The notes below the pieces were generated by a model. It did not search any database. It had not been told where the DNA came from and worked only from the letters and a program-made list of their open reading frames with translations. A program made the position numbers and the translations under genes. Below, piece by piece: positions 26,563 to 35,187 of a stretch of DNA of 64,000 bases. Source of the DNA: JBDHTQ01 sp039808765 (lineage in GTDB: Bacteria > Pseudomonadota > Alphaproteobacteria > UBA2400); the NCBI GenBank assembly GCA_039808765.1, contig JBDHTQ010000003.1, positions 186,001 to 250,000 of the forward strand. The letters run 5' to 3'. Every line of letters begins with the position of its first letter. Position 1 is the first letter of the stretch.

Positions 26563-28142
26563 GCTGCCCGTGAAAGGTGATCCAATTGAGAAAAGAGGGC
26601 GAGGGTTGATGAATCAAAGTCGGTTGCTGTGTTATTCAGTAAAGCGTTCGCCAGTTCTTTCCCTAGCTCTACACCAAACTGATCAAACGAGTTGACTTCC
26701 CAAATCCAACCCTGCACAGCAACTTTATGCTCATAAAGCGCAACAAGTCGACCTAGATTGCGTGGGGTAAGTGCTTCCATCACAATCATTGTGCTGGGGC
26801 GATTGCCGGGAAAAGAGCGCTCGGGCTGAGCATGTTGACGGCCCGACATCAAGGCGGCCGCTTGGGCTAATGCATTGGCAACCAGTTGGCGATGTTGTCC
26901 TGGCGCACGTTCCTCATCTTGCGGGTGAGCCGTAAGAGCGATGATGATGTCACAGGGCACCACTTCGGGGCCTTGATGAAGCTGCTGGTGAAACGCGTGC
27001 TGACCGTTGGTACCGGGCTGACCAAAAACAACGGGGCATGTGGGGTAGGTGATTTCTTGTCCTTCCCGATTAATGCTCTTGCCGTTACTCTCCATTTCAA
27101 GTTGTTGGAGAAAAAGTGGTAAGCGTTGTAAGTCTTCACTGTAGGGGAGAATGGCAAGCGATGAGCGGTTGAGAAAGTTACGATTCCAGATACCGAACAG
27201 AGCCATGAGCACAGGCAGGTTTTGCGCTGGTGAAGCTGTGCGAAAATGCACATCCATGTCACGCGCACCATCTAAAAACGCCAGAAAATTTTCAGGGCCG
27301 ACCGCCAAAATCACAGATAGTCCAACACTTGCCCATACACTGAACCGACCGCCCACCCAGTCCCAGTAGGGGAACATGTTTTGTGATTTAATCCCGAAAG
27401 CTTCGACTTCTGCCTGATTGGTTGACGCTGCAACAAAATGTTGGCCCACCGCTTCTTTTCCTAGCGCGGCAATCAACCAGCGTCGCGCCGCCTTGGCATT
27501 TGTCATTGTTTCTTGCGTGGTAAATGTTTTAGACGCAATGATAAAAAGTGTGGTGGCGGGATCAAGCTGTGCAAGTGTGTGTGATAAATCAGCAGGATCA
27601 ATATTGGCCAGAAAGCGCACGTCTGGTCCATCTTGAAAGGCACGCAAACTTCTTACAACCAATTCTGGACCCAATGCCGAACCACCTATTCCAATATTGA
27701 TTACAGTTTTGATTCTTTGTCCGGTTGCACCACGCCAATGCCCTTCTCGCACACGTGTGGCAAAGTCTATTATGCGTTCTCGTATGGCTAAAACATCCGA
27801 CATTACCGGTTTACCCTGCACGCTGTAATCATCGTCGCTTTGGCCGCGTAACGCAACATGAAGAACCGCGCGGTTTTCAGTAAAATTAATGGCATCGCCC
27901 GCAAACATCGCATCGCGCCATTTCTCAACATCCTGTTGTTGCGCCAAATGAATAAGCTGATCCAAAGTCGCGCTATCTATCTGTTGTTTAGAAAAATCGA
28001 TGAAAAATTCATCATTTAATGCAAATGTCAAATTTTTTGCACGAGACTCATTGTGCGCAAAAAGATTTTGCAGTTTCGAAACATTTTGCGCTTTATTTGA
28101 TAGGGCGCGCCAAACAGGGCTATTTGTTAAATCACTATTCAT
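26559..28142 (-). CDS. pgi: Glucose-6-phosphate isomerase
   Basis: A 527-residue glycolytic/gluconeogenic enzyme interconverting glucose-6-P and fructose-6-P. Motifs: NIGIGGSALGP, the first family signature in ASKTFTTQETMTNA, WDWVGGRFSVWASVGL, LPYSEDLQRLPLFLQQLEMES, and near the C-terminus NSFDQFGVELGK with the catalytic lysine. GGAGAATTAA precedes the ATG. First gene of the pgi-pentapeptide-mutL coupled run, and downstream of the M16 protease genes on the same strand. Confidence 0.97.
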   Translation of the reverse strand: MNSDLTNSPVWRALSNKAQNVSKLQNLFAHNESRAKNLTFALNDEFFIDFSKQQIDSATLDQLIHLAQQQDVEKWRDAMFAGDAINFTENRAVLHVALRGQSDDDYSVQGKPVMSDVLAIRERIIDFATRVREGHWRGATGQRIKTVINIGIGGSALGPELVVRSLRAFQDGPDVRFLANIDPADLSHTLAQLDPATTLFIIASKTFTTQETMTNAKAARRWLIAALGKEAVGQHFVAASTNQAEVEAFGIKSQNMFPYWDWVGGRFSVWASVGLSVILAVGPENFLAFLDGARDMDVHFRTASPAQNLPVLMALFGIWNRNFLNRSSLAILPYSEDLQRLPLFLQQLEMESNGKSINREGQEITYPTCPVVFGQPGTNGQHAFHQQLHQGPEVVPCDIIIALTAHPQDEERAPGQHRQLVANALAQAAALMSGRQHAQPERSFPGNRPSTMIVMEALTPRNLGRLVALYEHKVAVQGWIWEVNSFDQFGVELGKELANALLNNTATDFDSSTLALFSQLDHLSRAA

Positions 28143-28166
28143 TTAATTCTCCACAATAAACCATCC

Positions 28167-29528
28167 TTATGGTGTGATGGTAAGCGTCGAAGTTGGTTGT
28201 AAACCGGTTGGTTTGCCAACCGCAACAATAGTAAGTTGATCAGGTTTTAGCATAGTTGCGCTTAAACGTGAAATATCAAAAGTTGTTACGGCATTGATTT
28301 GCTTTGCGCGATCATAAATATAACTGGTTGGAAGTCCAAGCCTTTGAATCTCAAGCAAAGTGTCTGCAATTTCATCACTGGAGCCGAAGTGCAGAGCGAA
28401 GGATCCCGTCATATATTTTTTTGCTTCCTTCAGTTCATCATCTGTCACGCCATTCTTTTGCATTTTGACGAATTGCTCGCGCACATTCTCAAGCAATTCT
28501 TTTGTTTTGCTATTGTCAGTTGATGCGAGCGTGTAAAAAACACCACCCGCGGAATATGGAATAAGAGCGCTGCTAATCCCATAGGTCAGCCCTTTTTTGA
28601 TGCGAATCTCGCTCATCAAACGGGACTGAAAGTCTCCTCCCAAAACATACGTCATAAGGGCGCCAGCAAACCAATCTTTGTCTGTTCTTTTCAGGCCTGG
28701 CAGAGCAGCAAGCACAACCGTTTGTGGCTGATCGCGTTCGACAAGGGTTAAGGTTCCGCTATTTTTCATCTCGAGCGGCGGAAGATTGGGTGCTGCTGCA
28801 GCCTCGGGCAGGTCATAAAAAACCTGATCAAGCACAGTTGATAAAGCACTGGGCGATATATCACCCACAACGACGATTTTAAGATGATTTTTAACGAAAT
28901 GGAGGCTTGCGGCTTTGACAAGATCATCATGCGTTAGGCCTCGTAATGAAGTAAGTGTGCCGTTGGCTGCGCGGCCATAAGGGTGGTCGGCCATGGCGAC
29001 ATGCTCAAGTGCTTGGCTCGCCAGCCAATTTGGGTTTGAAAAACCTGACTGGCGTTCTGCAATTAATGCGTCACGCATACGGTCAATTGCTTCTTGGTCA
29101 AAACGGGGTTCATGCAGGGCCAGACGAAGCAGGGCAAATGCATTGGCCGATTCTCTCGTCAACATTTGTACTTTGCCATAGAGCGCATCTTCATTCGCGG
29201 CAAACCCTAGTTTTATGCTACGATCTTCCAGTGCGCTTTGAAAGGCTTTGCTGTCTAATTTTCCGGCGCCCTCATTCATCAGCGAAGCAAGCAGACTCGA
29301 CAACCCTTCTTTACCTTCTGCATCAAGAGCTGCTCCCCCATCAAACGCCATGTTCATTGTGATTAACGGTAGCGTTCGGTCTTCAACCAACCATGCTTTA
29401 ATTCCGCCTTGACTTGTCACTTCTTTAATGTCGGCGTGTGCCGTGCTTGTGGTCCATGGCAAAATCATGACGGCACACAGGGTTGCCATCATCATTAAGC
29501 GGGAAAACCGGGTTGGGCGGAGTAGCAT
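28167..29528 (-). CDS. M16 family peptidase-like protein, non-catalytic partner
   Basis: A 453-residue secreted protein (signal peptide ending near TSTAHA) with two M16 (pitrilysin/insulinase) halves. At the position of the HxxEH zinc motif it reads GLSSLLASLMNEG, so both metal histidines are missing. It keeps the C-terminal half with LTYGISSALIPYSAGG, the substrate-binding R/Y region of the inactive subunit. This is the known arrangement of alphaproteobacterial M16 pairs: one active, one inactive, probably a periplasmic heterodimer. GGAGAACG precedes the ATG, one base after the stop of the active partner. Confidence 0.92.
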   Translation of the reverse strand: MLLRPTRFSRLMMMATLCAVMILPWTTSTAHADIKEVTSQGGIKAWLVEDRTLPLITMNMAFDGGAALDAEGKEGLSSLLASLMNEGAGKLDSKAFQSALEDRSIKLGFAANEDALYGKVQMLTRESANAFALLRLALHEPRFDQEAIDRMRDALIAERQSGFSNPNWLASQALEHVAMADHPYGRAANGTLTSLRGLTHDDLVKAASLHFVKNHLKIVVVGDISPSALSTVLDQVFYDLPEAAAAPNLPPLEMKNSGTLTLVERDQPQTVVLAALPGLKRTDKDWFAGALMTYVLGGDFQSRLMSEIRIKKGLTYGISSALIPYSAGGVFYTLASTDNSKTKELLENVREQFVKMQKNGVTDDELKEAKKYMTGSFALHFGSSDEIADTLLEIQRLGLPTSYIYDRAKQINAVTTFDISRLSATMLKPDQLTIVAVGKPTGLQPTSTLTITP

Positions 29529-29529
29529 C

Positions 29530-31176
29530 TTAACGTTCTCCTGAGTTTTTCATATGGGTGAGACTGCTGGCAGAGAGGGAAGCGTTCGTCGATGGTTGGG
29601 CGCTCTTTTGTTTATCTGCCTCAGTCTTCAGTTGGTTTGGGGCGGCGGCAGGTAACAAAATTCCTGTCACGGTATCAGGCTGCTCAAACGTCTTTTGCGC
29701 AACCTGTTGCACTTGCTCTTGTGTCACTGCCAAAATGCGTTGCGGCCATTCCTCAATATCTGAAATGTCGCCGCCGGTTGACAGTGTTTGGCCAAACAAA
29801 TAGGCTGGTGCTTCGACGGAATCCCTTGCGAAGGTAGCGCTATCAATGAGACGGCTTTGTGCGCGATTGAGTTCTGCCGCTGTTAAACCGTTCTTGAGTA
29901 AATCTTGCACAACGGCATTATAGGCTTCTTCAATCAAGGTAAGATCACGGTTTGGAGCTGGCACGATGCTTACGTTCACCTCCGATTGGTCAATCGCCAT
30001 CGGATCATAAGAAAGGCTGACATCTGTGGCCAAGTGAAGATCAACAACAAGACGTTGGTATAGCCTGCTGGTGCTGCCGCCACCTAAAATTTCTGCCATC
30101 ACTTCAAGCGGGAGAATATCGGCATGATCACCATACTTCCATGAGGGAGCACGGTAGGTTCGCATGAAAACGGGTTGGTTAACGTCTTCATCACGCAGGG
30201 TGATTCTTTTTTCTGCGATCTGTTCTGGTTCCTTCAAACGCTTACGCAGTGGTACGGCCTTTGCAGGCAAAGCCCCATAAGTTTTTTCAGCAAGTGCTTT
30301 TACGTCGTCCAGATCAACATCGCCTGAAACCACGACAATTGCGTTAGACGGCGAATACCAGGTTTTATAAAATGCCAAAGCATCTTCGCGGCTTAGGGCT
30401 TCTACTTCATTGGGCCAGCCTGTAATCGGTCGCATATAGGGATGATTAACGAACTCAGCCGAACGCATGGCCTCCATCAGCTTTTGTGCAGGGTTGTTTT
30501 CCGTGGTTTGTTGACGTTCTGCCAGCACAACTTTTTTCTCACGCGCGACTTGCTCTTCAGTTAGAGTTAAGTTGGTCATGCGATCAGCTTCCATCTTCAT
30601 CACCATCTCGAGGCGGTCCTTGGCAATGTTTTGGAAGTAAGCCGTGTAATCCCATGAAGTAAAAGCATTATCTTGTCCACCATTCGCGGCAATCGCATGC
30701 GAAAAAGCGCCATCAGGCACTGTGGGTGTTCCCTTAAACATTAGATGCTCAAGCAAATGCGCTAACCCTGTTTTTCCGACTGGCTCATCAGCGGCCCCTA
30801 CCTGATACCAAATCATGTGTGAGATGATCGGGGCACGATGATTGGCGATGACAATCACTGCCAAGCCATTCGGTAACGTGAATGTTTCAGGGTGAAATAT
30901 TCCCTTATTGCTGATGTCGGGCGCTACAGGCAAAGTCAGCTGAAATGCAGGCGGGGTTGGCGGTTGGGGGGCAGTTTGCGTTGGCATGCGACCCATGGCA
31001 GCAGAAGGTTTATCTGAATCTTCCGGCTTGATTCCCACGTCAGGCGAGACAGCCCATGTTTGTTGAGGGTAGGCGGTTATCGCCAGTGCAAGGCTTGCCC
31101 CTAAAACAAAGGATAAAAGCTTGTTTGCTTTAAATGCAGGTGCTTTTGAACGACAGAGGCAGATCAGAGCCGACAT
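29530..31176 (-). CDS. M16 family zinc metallopeptidase, catalytic partner
   Basis: A 548-residue exported protease. Signal segment FVLGASLALAITAYPQQTWA, then the intact inverted zinc motif HLLEHLMFKGT in TGLAHLLEHLM, with the downstream third ligand Glu in the EEQVAREKKVVLAERQ region, and a second M16 half from about 270. The C-terminus carries a low-complexity Ala/Ser/Gln tail. The start overlaps the stop of the DUF3035 lipoprotein gene (TAATG), and the inactive partner follows after one base, so lspA, DUF3035, M16 active and M16 inactive form one operon. Substrates are unknown. Confidence 0.94.
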   Translation of the reverse strand: MSALICLCRSKAPAFKANKLLSFVLGASLALAITAYPQQTWAVSPDVGIKPEDSDKPSAAMGRMPTQTAPQPPTPPAFQLTLPVAPDISNKGIFHPETFTLPNGLAVIVIANHRAPIISHMIWYQVGAADEPVGKTGLAHLLEHLMFKGTPTVPDGAFSHAIAANGGQDNAFTSWDYTAYFQNIAKDRLEMVMKMEADRMTNLTLTEEQVAREKKVVLAERQQTTENNPAQKLMEAMRSAEFVNHPYMRPITGWPNEVEALSREDALAFYKTWYSPSNAIVVVSGDVDLDDVKALAEKTYGALPAKAVPLRKRLKEPEQIAEKRITLRDEDVNQPVFMRTYRAPSWKYGDHADILPLEVMAEILGGGSTSRLYQRLVVDLHLATDVSLSYDPMAIDQSEVNVSIVPAPNRDLTLIEEAYNAVVQDLLKNGLTAAELNRAQSRLIDSATFARDSVEAPAYLFGQTLSTGGDISDIEEWPQRILAVTQEQVQQVAQKTFEQPDTVTGILLPAAAPNQLKTEADKQKSAQPSTNASLSASSLTHMKNSGER

Positions 31177-31733
31177 TACTCAATCTCCTTGGGCGCAGTG
31201 AGGCTGGTGGGATTTTTAATGACCGGTGTTGCACCATCTGTAGCGGGTTTACCCTTTGCAACGTTCTCTTTTAACCTGTTGGCTTCTGCTACAGCATCAA
31301 CAGCAACACCCGGTTCAGGAGCTTTGCGCCAGAAAATCAGAAACTCCAAGGGTGCACTGGTGTTTTTCGCATCTTTGTCCGCTTCTTTGTTAACGACAGT
31401 GCGGATATCAGGGTTTGCTTTTTCGGCCCCCGTTTTGTTTAAAATGAATTGTTCTGCGGCACTGGTTTGTGTGGCAACCGGGGTCGTGTTGTCAAAAACA
31501 ACGGCCTGTGCCGTTTGTGTTGGCGACACTTCTTGCGGGCGACGCATACCCGGCTGCGGCCGTGGCAGGGCCTCTGTATAATCGCTGGGGAGGGCAAGAG
31601 GCGCTTGTGGCGAGACAGAAAAAGCATCTGGTGCCGAACGGTCAAAGCCAAAAAGCTCTCTTGCTGTTTCTTTGTGGCCGCAGGCGGTTAGGAACAAAAG
31701 ACCAAGCATAAACGGAATTGTATAAGCACGCAT
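31176..31733 (-). CDS. DUF3035 lipoprotein
   Basis: A 185-residue outer-envelope lipoprotein: signal peptide with lipobox LTAC (Cys18), followed by RELFGFDRSAPDAFSVSPQAPLALPSDY, the typical DUF3035 pattern of alphaproteobacteria. The rest is low complexity (Pro, Thr, Ala). No biochemical role is established. Placement between lspA (which cleaves lipoprotein signal peptides) and the M16 protease pair is typical for this family and suggests a role in envelope quality control, which is an inference. Confidence 0.85.
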   Translation of the reverse strand: MRAYTIPFMLGLLFLTACGHKETARELFGFDRSAPDAFSVSPQAPLALPSDYTEALPRPQPGMRRPQEVSPTQTAQAVVFDNTTPVATQTSAAEQFILNKTGAEKANPDIRTVVNKEADKDAKNTSAPLEFLIFWRKAPEPGVAVDAVAEANRLKENVAKGKPATDGATPVIKNPTSLTAPKEIE

Positions 31734-31754
31734 GGAACACCTTTTCTTATCTTC

Positions 31755-32291
31755 TCATCGGGACGGATGACGCTGAACAAAGCTTTCTAACAACAAAAAA
31801 CCAACACCGACAACAATTGCCGAATCAGCTAGATTGAACGACGGCCAATAATATCCTGCAAGATGAAATTGCAAAAAATCAAAAACCGCGCCATGAGCCA
31901 GTCGGTCGCAGATGTTTCCCAAAGCGCCGCCCAGAATAAGGCCCAGCCCTATCCCTTGTAAACGCGTGGTTGCTTTATACAGCCAATACACGACCCCAGC
32001 ACTGATAACCAACATGGTCGCGACAAGAAACCAGCGACGCATCTCACCTTCTGCATAAAACAAGCTGAAACTGACACCGTAGTTCCAAGTATGGACAATG
32101 TTAAAAACTGGAAGGATTTCAAGCGCTGACCATTCATTGGGAACAATAAAGCGATACATAGCAATTTTGGAAAACTGATCAAACACAAACACGAAAACAG
32201 CAAGAATCAGCCCAATTACAAAAAAGTGGCGATTGGTTTGGGCCGGAACAGGCGGTGAGTCGTTTGTGCTTTCGTTTGTTTTTTCAGGCAT
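31755..32291 (-). CDS. lspA: Lipoprotein signal peptidase (signal peptidase II)
   Basis: A 178-residue inner-membrane aspartyl protease with four membrane segments that removes signal peptides from prolipoproteins. The two catalytic Asp motifs are present: GNICDRLAHG and FNLADSAIVVG. The N-terminal ~25 residues are hydrophilic (TNESTNDSPPVPAQ). AAGAA precedes ATG. It heads the lspA-DUF3035-M16-M16 operon; its substrates include the downstream lipoprotein and others in this window. Confidence 0.96.
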   Translation of the reverse strand: MPEKTNESTNDSPPVPAQTNRHFFVIGLILAVFVFVFDQFSKIAMYRFIVPNEWSALEILPVFNIVHTWNYGVSFSLFYAEGEMRRWFLVATMLVISAGVVYWLYKATTRLQGIGLGLILGGALGNICDRLAHGAVFDFLQFHLAGYYWPSFNLADSAIVVGVGFLLLESFVQRHPSR

Positions 32292-32348
32292 TTCTTACAT
32301 TCTTAATGTTGCTGTAGATTTTTACAGCCTTTCTTTTATCATGCTTTC

Positions 32349-32540
32349 ATGCAGAAGAAAGAATATCTTATTGAAATGTGTCAGGTCGGCACCAGCATGC
32401 GCGTGACAGCTCTTGATCCGGTGACGGGGCAGGAAGCTGTTATCCTCGGCCCCCCAGCCGCTGGTCAGTCTGCTCTCAAATCGCTGGCCGTAAGAAAATT
32501 AGAGAGAAAACTCAACAAGCGTAACAGTGAAGACGCTTAA
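32349..32540 (+). CDS. Small DUF6898-like protein (63 aa)
   Basis: A 63-residue basic protein: KKEYLIEMCQVGTSMRVTALDPVTGQEAVILGP, then AGQSALKSLAVRKLERKL. The pattern (short beta sheet with a VDPxTGxE turn, then a basic helix) matches a small alphaproteobacterial family of unknown function often annotated DUF6898. It is divergent from lspA with 57 bp between starts. No clear Shine-Dalgarno is visible, so translation may begin from a leaderless or weak site. Confidence 0.65.
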   Translation: MQKKEYLIEMCQVGTSMRVTALDPVTGQEAVILGPPAAGQSALKSLAVRKLERKLNKRNSEDA

Positions 32541-32915
32541 GATACCATGATAAGGTAATAAAACAGCATAATCGCTATAGCGCGTGGCGAGGGAATAGTT
32601 TCGATTTTATGAATCAATTTGTGGTTGTATTTTTTTGATACCATCAGGTTTATCTCTCATCACCCAAATATCTCCCTGTACTCGTCTCGCCACAAATATT
32701 TGTGGGTGTTGCATTTTTTGTATGATGCAAAATTTATCATAATTACCGGTAAAATTTAGCAGAAAATCCTGACGATAAACAACACGCATGCCCCGAATTT
32801 TAATTGCAACTTAATTTAGACTTGTTTAAATATTACTTTGTTAGTAGGGTGGTGTGGAACAGTTTGGTACCAATCCACAACGTTCTTAGACGTTCTTAAC
32901 TTGGAGGAAGTAAAT
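32541..32915. other. Intergenic region, 375 bp, upstream of the Flp pilin genes
   Basis: AT-rich. Just before the first pilin it holds a direct repeat, ACGTTCTTA twice in tandem (32880-32898), between an AT-rich stretch and the ribosome site TTGGAGGAAG. This could be a regulator or promoter element, but no consensus is recognised. A 60-codon minus-strand frame (32607-32789) is the only coding candidate, and I do not accept it as a gene. Confidence 0.5.
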
Positions 32916-33077
32916 ATGAAACTTTTGGCCCGTTTTGCTAAAGATGAATCTGGTGCTACAGCGATTGAGTACGGTTTGATTGCCGCCCTCATTTCTTTGG
33001 CTATTATTGTTGCTGCACGCGTTATCGGTACAAATCTTGACAAAACCTTCTCGAAGGTTGCCAGCAACTTGACATAA
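32916..33077 (+). CDS. flp: Flp family type IVb pilin
   Basis: A 53-residue prepilin: short basic leader (MKLLARFAKDESG), a predicted prepilin-peptidase cut after Gly, then ATAIEYGLIAALISLAIIV, the hallmark Flp hydrophobic helix with Glu at +5 or thereabouts. Polymerised by a Tad secretion machine into adhesive Flp pili. A strong ribosome site (TTGGAGGAAG) precedes ATG 32916. A second, divergent pilin follows at 33250; the tad/cpa machinery is not in the window. Confidence 0.93.
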   Translation: MKLLARFAKDESGATAIEYGLIAALISLAIIVAARVIGTNLDKTFSKVASNLT

Positions 33078-33249
33078 GTTATTTGTATTTATGTTTTGGA
33101 GAACGCGCATCTTCGTGGTGCGCGTTTTCTATTTCTTAACCATATTTTACTTCTTTTGTTCGCATTGATTGAAAAGCTCCGCTATATTTATTTCGCATTG
33201 TTTTTTGATGCGTTAAATGTAAAGAATTATGTAACCGCTGGAGCTAAAG

Positions 33250-33438
33250 ATGATTAGAAAAATATGTTTATTATTTAGTGATACGGACGGCACTGCTTCT
33301 ATTGAGTATGCGATTATCGCGTCGGTAGTTTCAATTAGCATTGTTATTGCCGCAATCGGTGTGGGCTATCAGGTAGACAAAATGTATGCGAGAATTTCTC
33401 AAGGCGTCGCTGATGCTACAGATAATTCTGATCCCTAA
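33250..33438 (+). CDS. Second Flp-type pilin or pseudopilin
   Basis: A 62-residue protein with the same layout: leader MIRKICLLFSDTDG, cut after Gly, then TASIEYAIIASVVSISIVI. The conserved Glu and Tyr after the cut are kept, but the helix is less conserved than in the first pilin and the tail is longer and acidic (DATDNSDP). It may be a minor pilin. It lies 172 bp downstream on the same strand with its own weak site (GGAGCTAAAG). Confidence 0.85.
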   Translation: MIRKICLLFSDTDGTASIEYAIIASVVSISIVIAAIGVGYQVDKMYARISQGVADATDNSDP

Positions 33439-33543
33439 CTCTGCCAGATGGACATTGGAATTGACAAAAAGTTTGTTTTTTTATGTTTTTTGTAATTTCG
33501 GTTCGATTGGTTTTACGGCGTTGATTGTCCCTTTCGGTTAAGC

Positions 33544-33578
33544 AAAAAAAACTCTCTGCGTCAACAGAGAGTTTTTTT
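33544..33578. terminator. Bidirectional Rho-independent terminator
   Basis: AAAAACTCTCTG / CAGAGAGTTTTTTT with a CGTCAA-type loop; A-tract on one side and T-tract on the other. Serves the pilin genes (plus strand) and could also stop enolase transcripts from the minus strand. Confidence 0.85.
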
Positions 33579-33600
33579 ATAAGCCCACTTTATGCATCTT

Positions 33601-33702
33601 AGAGTGCATCTTCTAAAGTCAGATGCATTCTCTTTTATTCTTTTGACGCAAATACGTCGTCAAAGATGGTCTCTACGAGCCCATCTTTTCGGGATTTGCT
33701 CT
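33601..33702 (+). repeat. Dispersed 103-bp structured repeat, copy C
   Basis: Begins AGAGTGCATCT with its complement AGATGCATTCT, then the same CTTTTATTCTTTTGACGCAAATACG stretch in two adjoining parts (T-rich tail and core), a perfect TTTGACG/CGTCAAA hairpin, the AAAGATGG/CCATCTTT hairpin, and ends TTGCTCT. Its final two bases overlap the enolase stop codon. Confidence 0.88.
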
Positions 33703-35002
33703 AGGCTGCTGCTTTTGTCGTGCTTTTGGATGTATTGAAGCATCCTGTGCCGTACAATGCACCATCCCCCAATTGTTCTTCAATGCGAATAAGCTGGTTG
33801 TATTTCGCCAAGCGATCAGTGCGTGACAATGATCCTGTCTTGATTTGACCGCAGTTTGTGGCAACTGCGATGTCGGCAATCGTTGTGTCCTCGGTTTCAC
33901 CCGAACGATGGGAAAGAACAGCGCGGTAACCCGCTTTGTGGGCCATGTCAACAGCTTGCAGTGTTTCAGTGAGTGTACCAATCTGATTGACTTTCACCAG
34001 AATGGCATTGGCAATGTTTTGCTGGATACCACGTTGCAAACGGGTGGGGTTGGTCACAAACAAATCGTCGCCGACAAGCTGAATTTTGTTACCCAATGTT
34101 TGGGTTAGGGCACTCCAACCGCTCCAGTCATCTTCAGCCATGCCGTCTTCAATGCTGGCAATCGGATAGCGTGCGCACAAATCAGCATACATCTTGACCA
34201 TGCCTTCGCTGTCCAAAATTTTTCCTTCGCCAGCAAGGTTATACTTGCCATCTTTGAAGAATTCAGTTGCAGCTACATCCAAGCCCAGCAACACGTCTTC
34301 GCCTGGGCGATAGCCCGCCGATTCAATCGCTTTCATGATGATCGCGCAAGCGGCATCGGCGGAGGGTAGGTTAGGAGCAAAACCACCTTCATCACCAACG
34401 TTAGTGTTGTGGCTGGCTGACTTGAGCTGTTTCTTTAATGATTGGAAAATTTCACTGCCCATGCGTACCGCTTCTGAGATTGAGGGAGCGGAAACGGGAA
34501 GAATCATAAACTCCTGAAAGTCGATGGGATTATCAGCATGTGCGCCGCCATTGATGATGTTCATCATGGGAACGGGCAGGGTGCGTGCGTAAGCCCCGCC
34601 GATGTAGCGGTAGAGCGGTAAGCCTGTTTCTTGTGCAGCAGCTTTTGCCACAGCGAGGGATGCCCCCAGAATTGCATTGGCGCCAAGGCGGCTCTTATTG
34701 GGTGTGCCATCTAGGTCAATCAAAAGTTGGTCAATGCTGATTTGATCTAGCCCTTCTTGACCCGTGAGAACGTCTTGAATTTCGCCTTCAACAGCAGAAA
34801 CCGCTTTCAAAACGCCTTTGCCGCCATAACGTTTGGTGTCTTGGTCGCGCAATTCAACCGCTTCATGTGCTCCAGTGGAGGCCCCAGAGGGAACGGCGGC
34901 ACGCCCTTCGGCGCCGCTGCTTAATGTTACTTCAACTTCAACGGTTGGATTGCCACGGCTATCAAGAATTTCACGCGCGATGACAGATGTAATAGATGTC
35001 AT
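33701..35002 (-). CDS. eno: Enolase
   Basis: A 433-residue glycolytic enzyme dehydrating 2-phosphoglycerate to phosphoenolpyruvate. Motifs: AREILDSRGNPTVEVEV, PSGASTGAHEAVELRD, the Mg-binding Glu/Asp set (SIEDGMAEDDW, LVGDDLFVTNP), catalytic lysine in LVKVNQIGTLTET and SHRSGETEDTTIADIAVA. The frame continues upstream without the family pattern, so I start at ATG 35002, which has AGGAG 9 nt before it. Downstream lies repeat copy C; upstream a DUF2336 gene on the same strand with its own terminator. Confidence 0.97.
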   Translation of the reverse strand: MTSITSVIAREILDSRGNPTVEVEVTLSSGAEGRAAVPSGASTGAHEAVELRDQDTKRYGGKGVLKAVSAVEGEIQDVLTGQEGLDQISIDQLLIDLDGTPNKSRLGANAILGASLAVAKAAAQETGLPLYRYIGGAYARTLPVPMMNIINGGAHADNPIDFQEFMILPVSAPSISEAVRMGSEIFQSLKKQLKSASHNTNVGDEGGFAPNLPSADAACAIIMKAIESAGYRPGEDVLLGLDVAATEFFKDGKYNLAGEGKILDSEGMVKMYADLCARYPIASIEDGMAEDDWSGWSALTQTLGNKIQLVGDDLFVTNPTRLQRGIQQNIANAILVKVNQIGTLTETLQAVDMAHKAGYRAVLSHRSGETEDTTIADIAVATNCGQIKTGSLSRTDRLAKYNQLIRIEEQLGDGALYGTGCFNTSKSTTKAAA

Positions 35003-35112
35003 TTGAGAGTACTCCTCACTACAAAAAGGAAATCGCCAAAAATATTCGGCTCCTCTGAATAATCCAATTTGAGACGCTTTTAAAGCAGGAAGTGCAAAAA
35101 GAAAAAAATAAC

Positions 35113-35161
35113 GCGAAAAAAACGGAAATCCGCCCTGTGGTTTGATCTTCATGGGCGGATT
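35113..35161 (-). terminator. Rho-independent terminator of the second DUF2336 gene
   Basis: On the minus strand AATCCGCCC pairs with GGGCGGATT across a 17-nt loop, followed by a T-rich run (CCGTTTTTTT), 27 bp after the DUF2336 stop and before the enolase start. Confidence 0.8.
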
Positions 35162-35187
35162 CTGCAGGTGGGGGGCAATGGTTTGCG

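Noticed and set aside
32607..32789. 60-codon minus-strand frame in the region before the pilins
   Set aside because: No good ribosome site and no recognisable family; kept only as a note.
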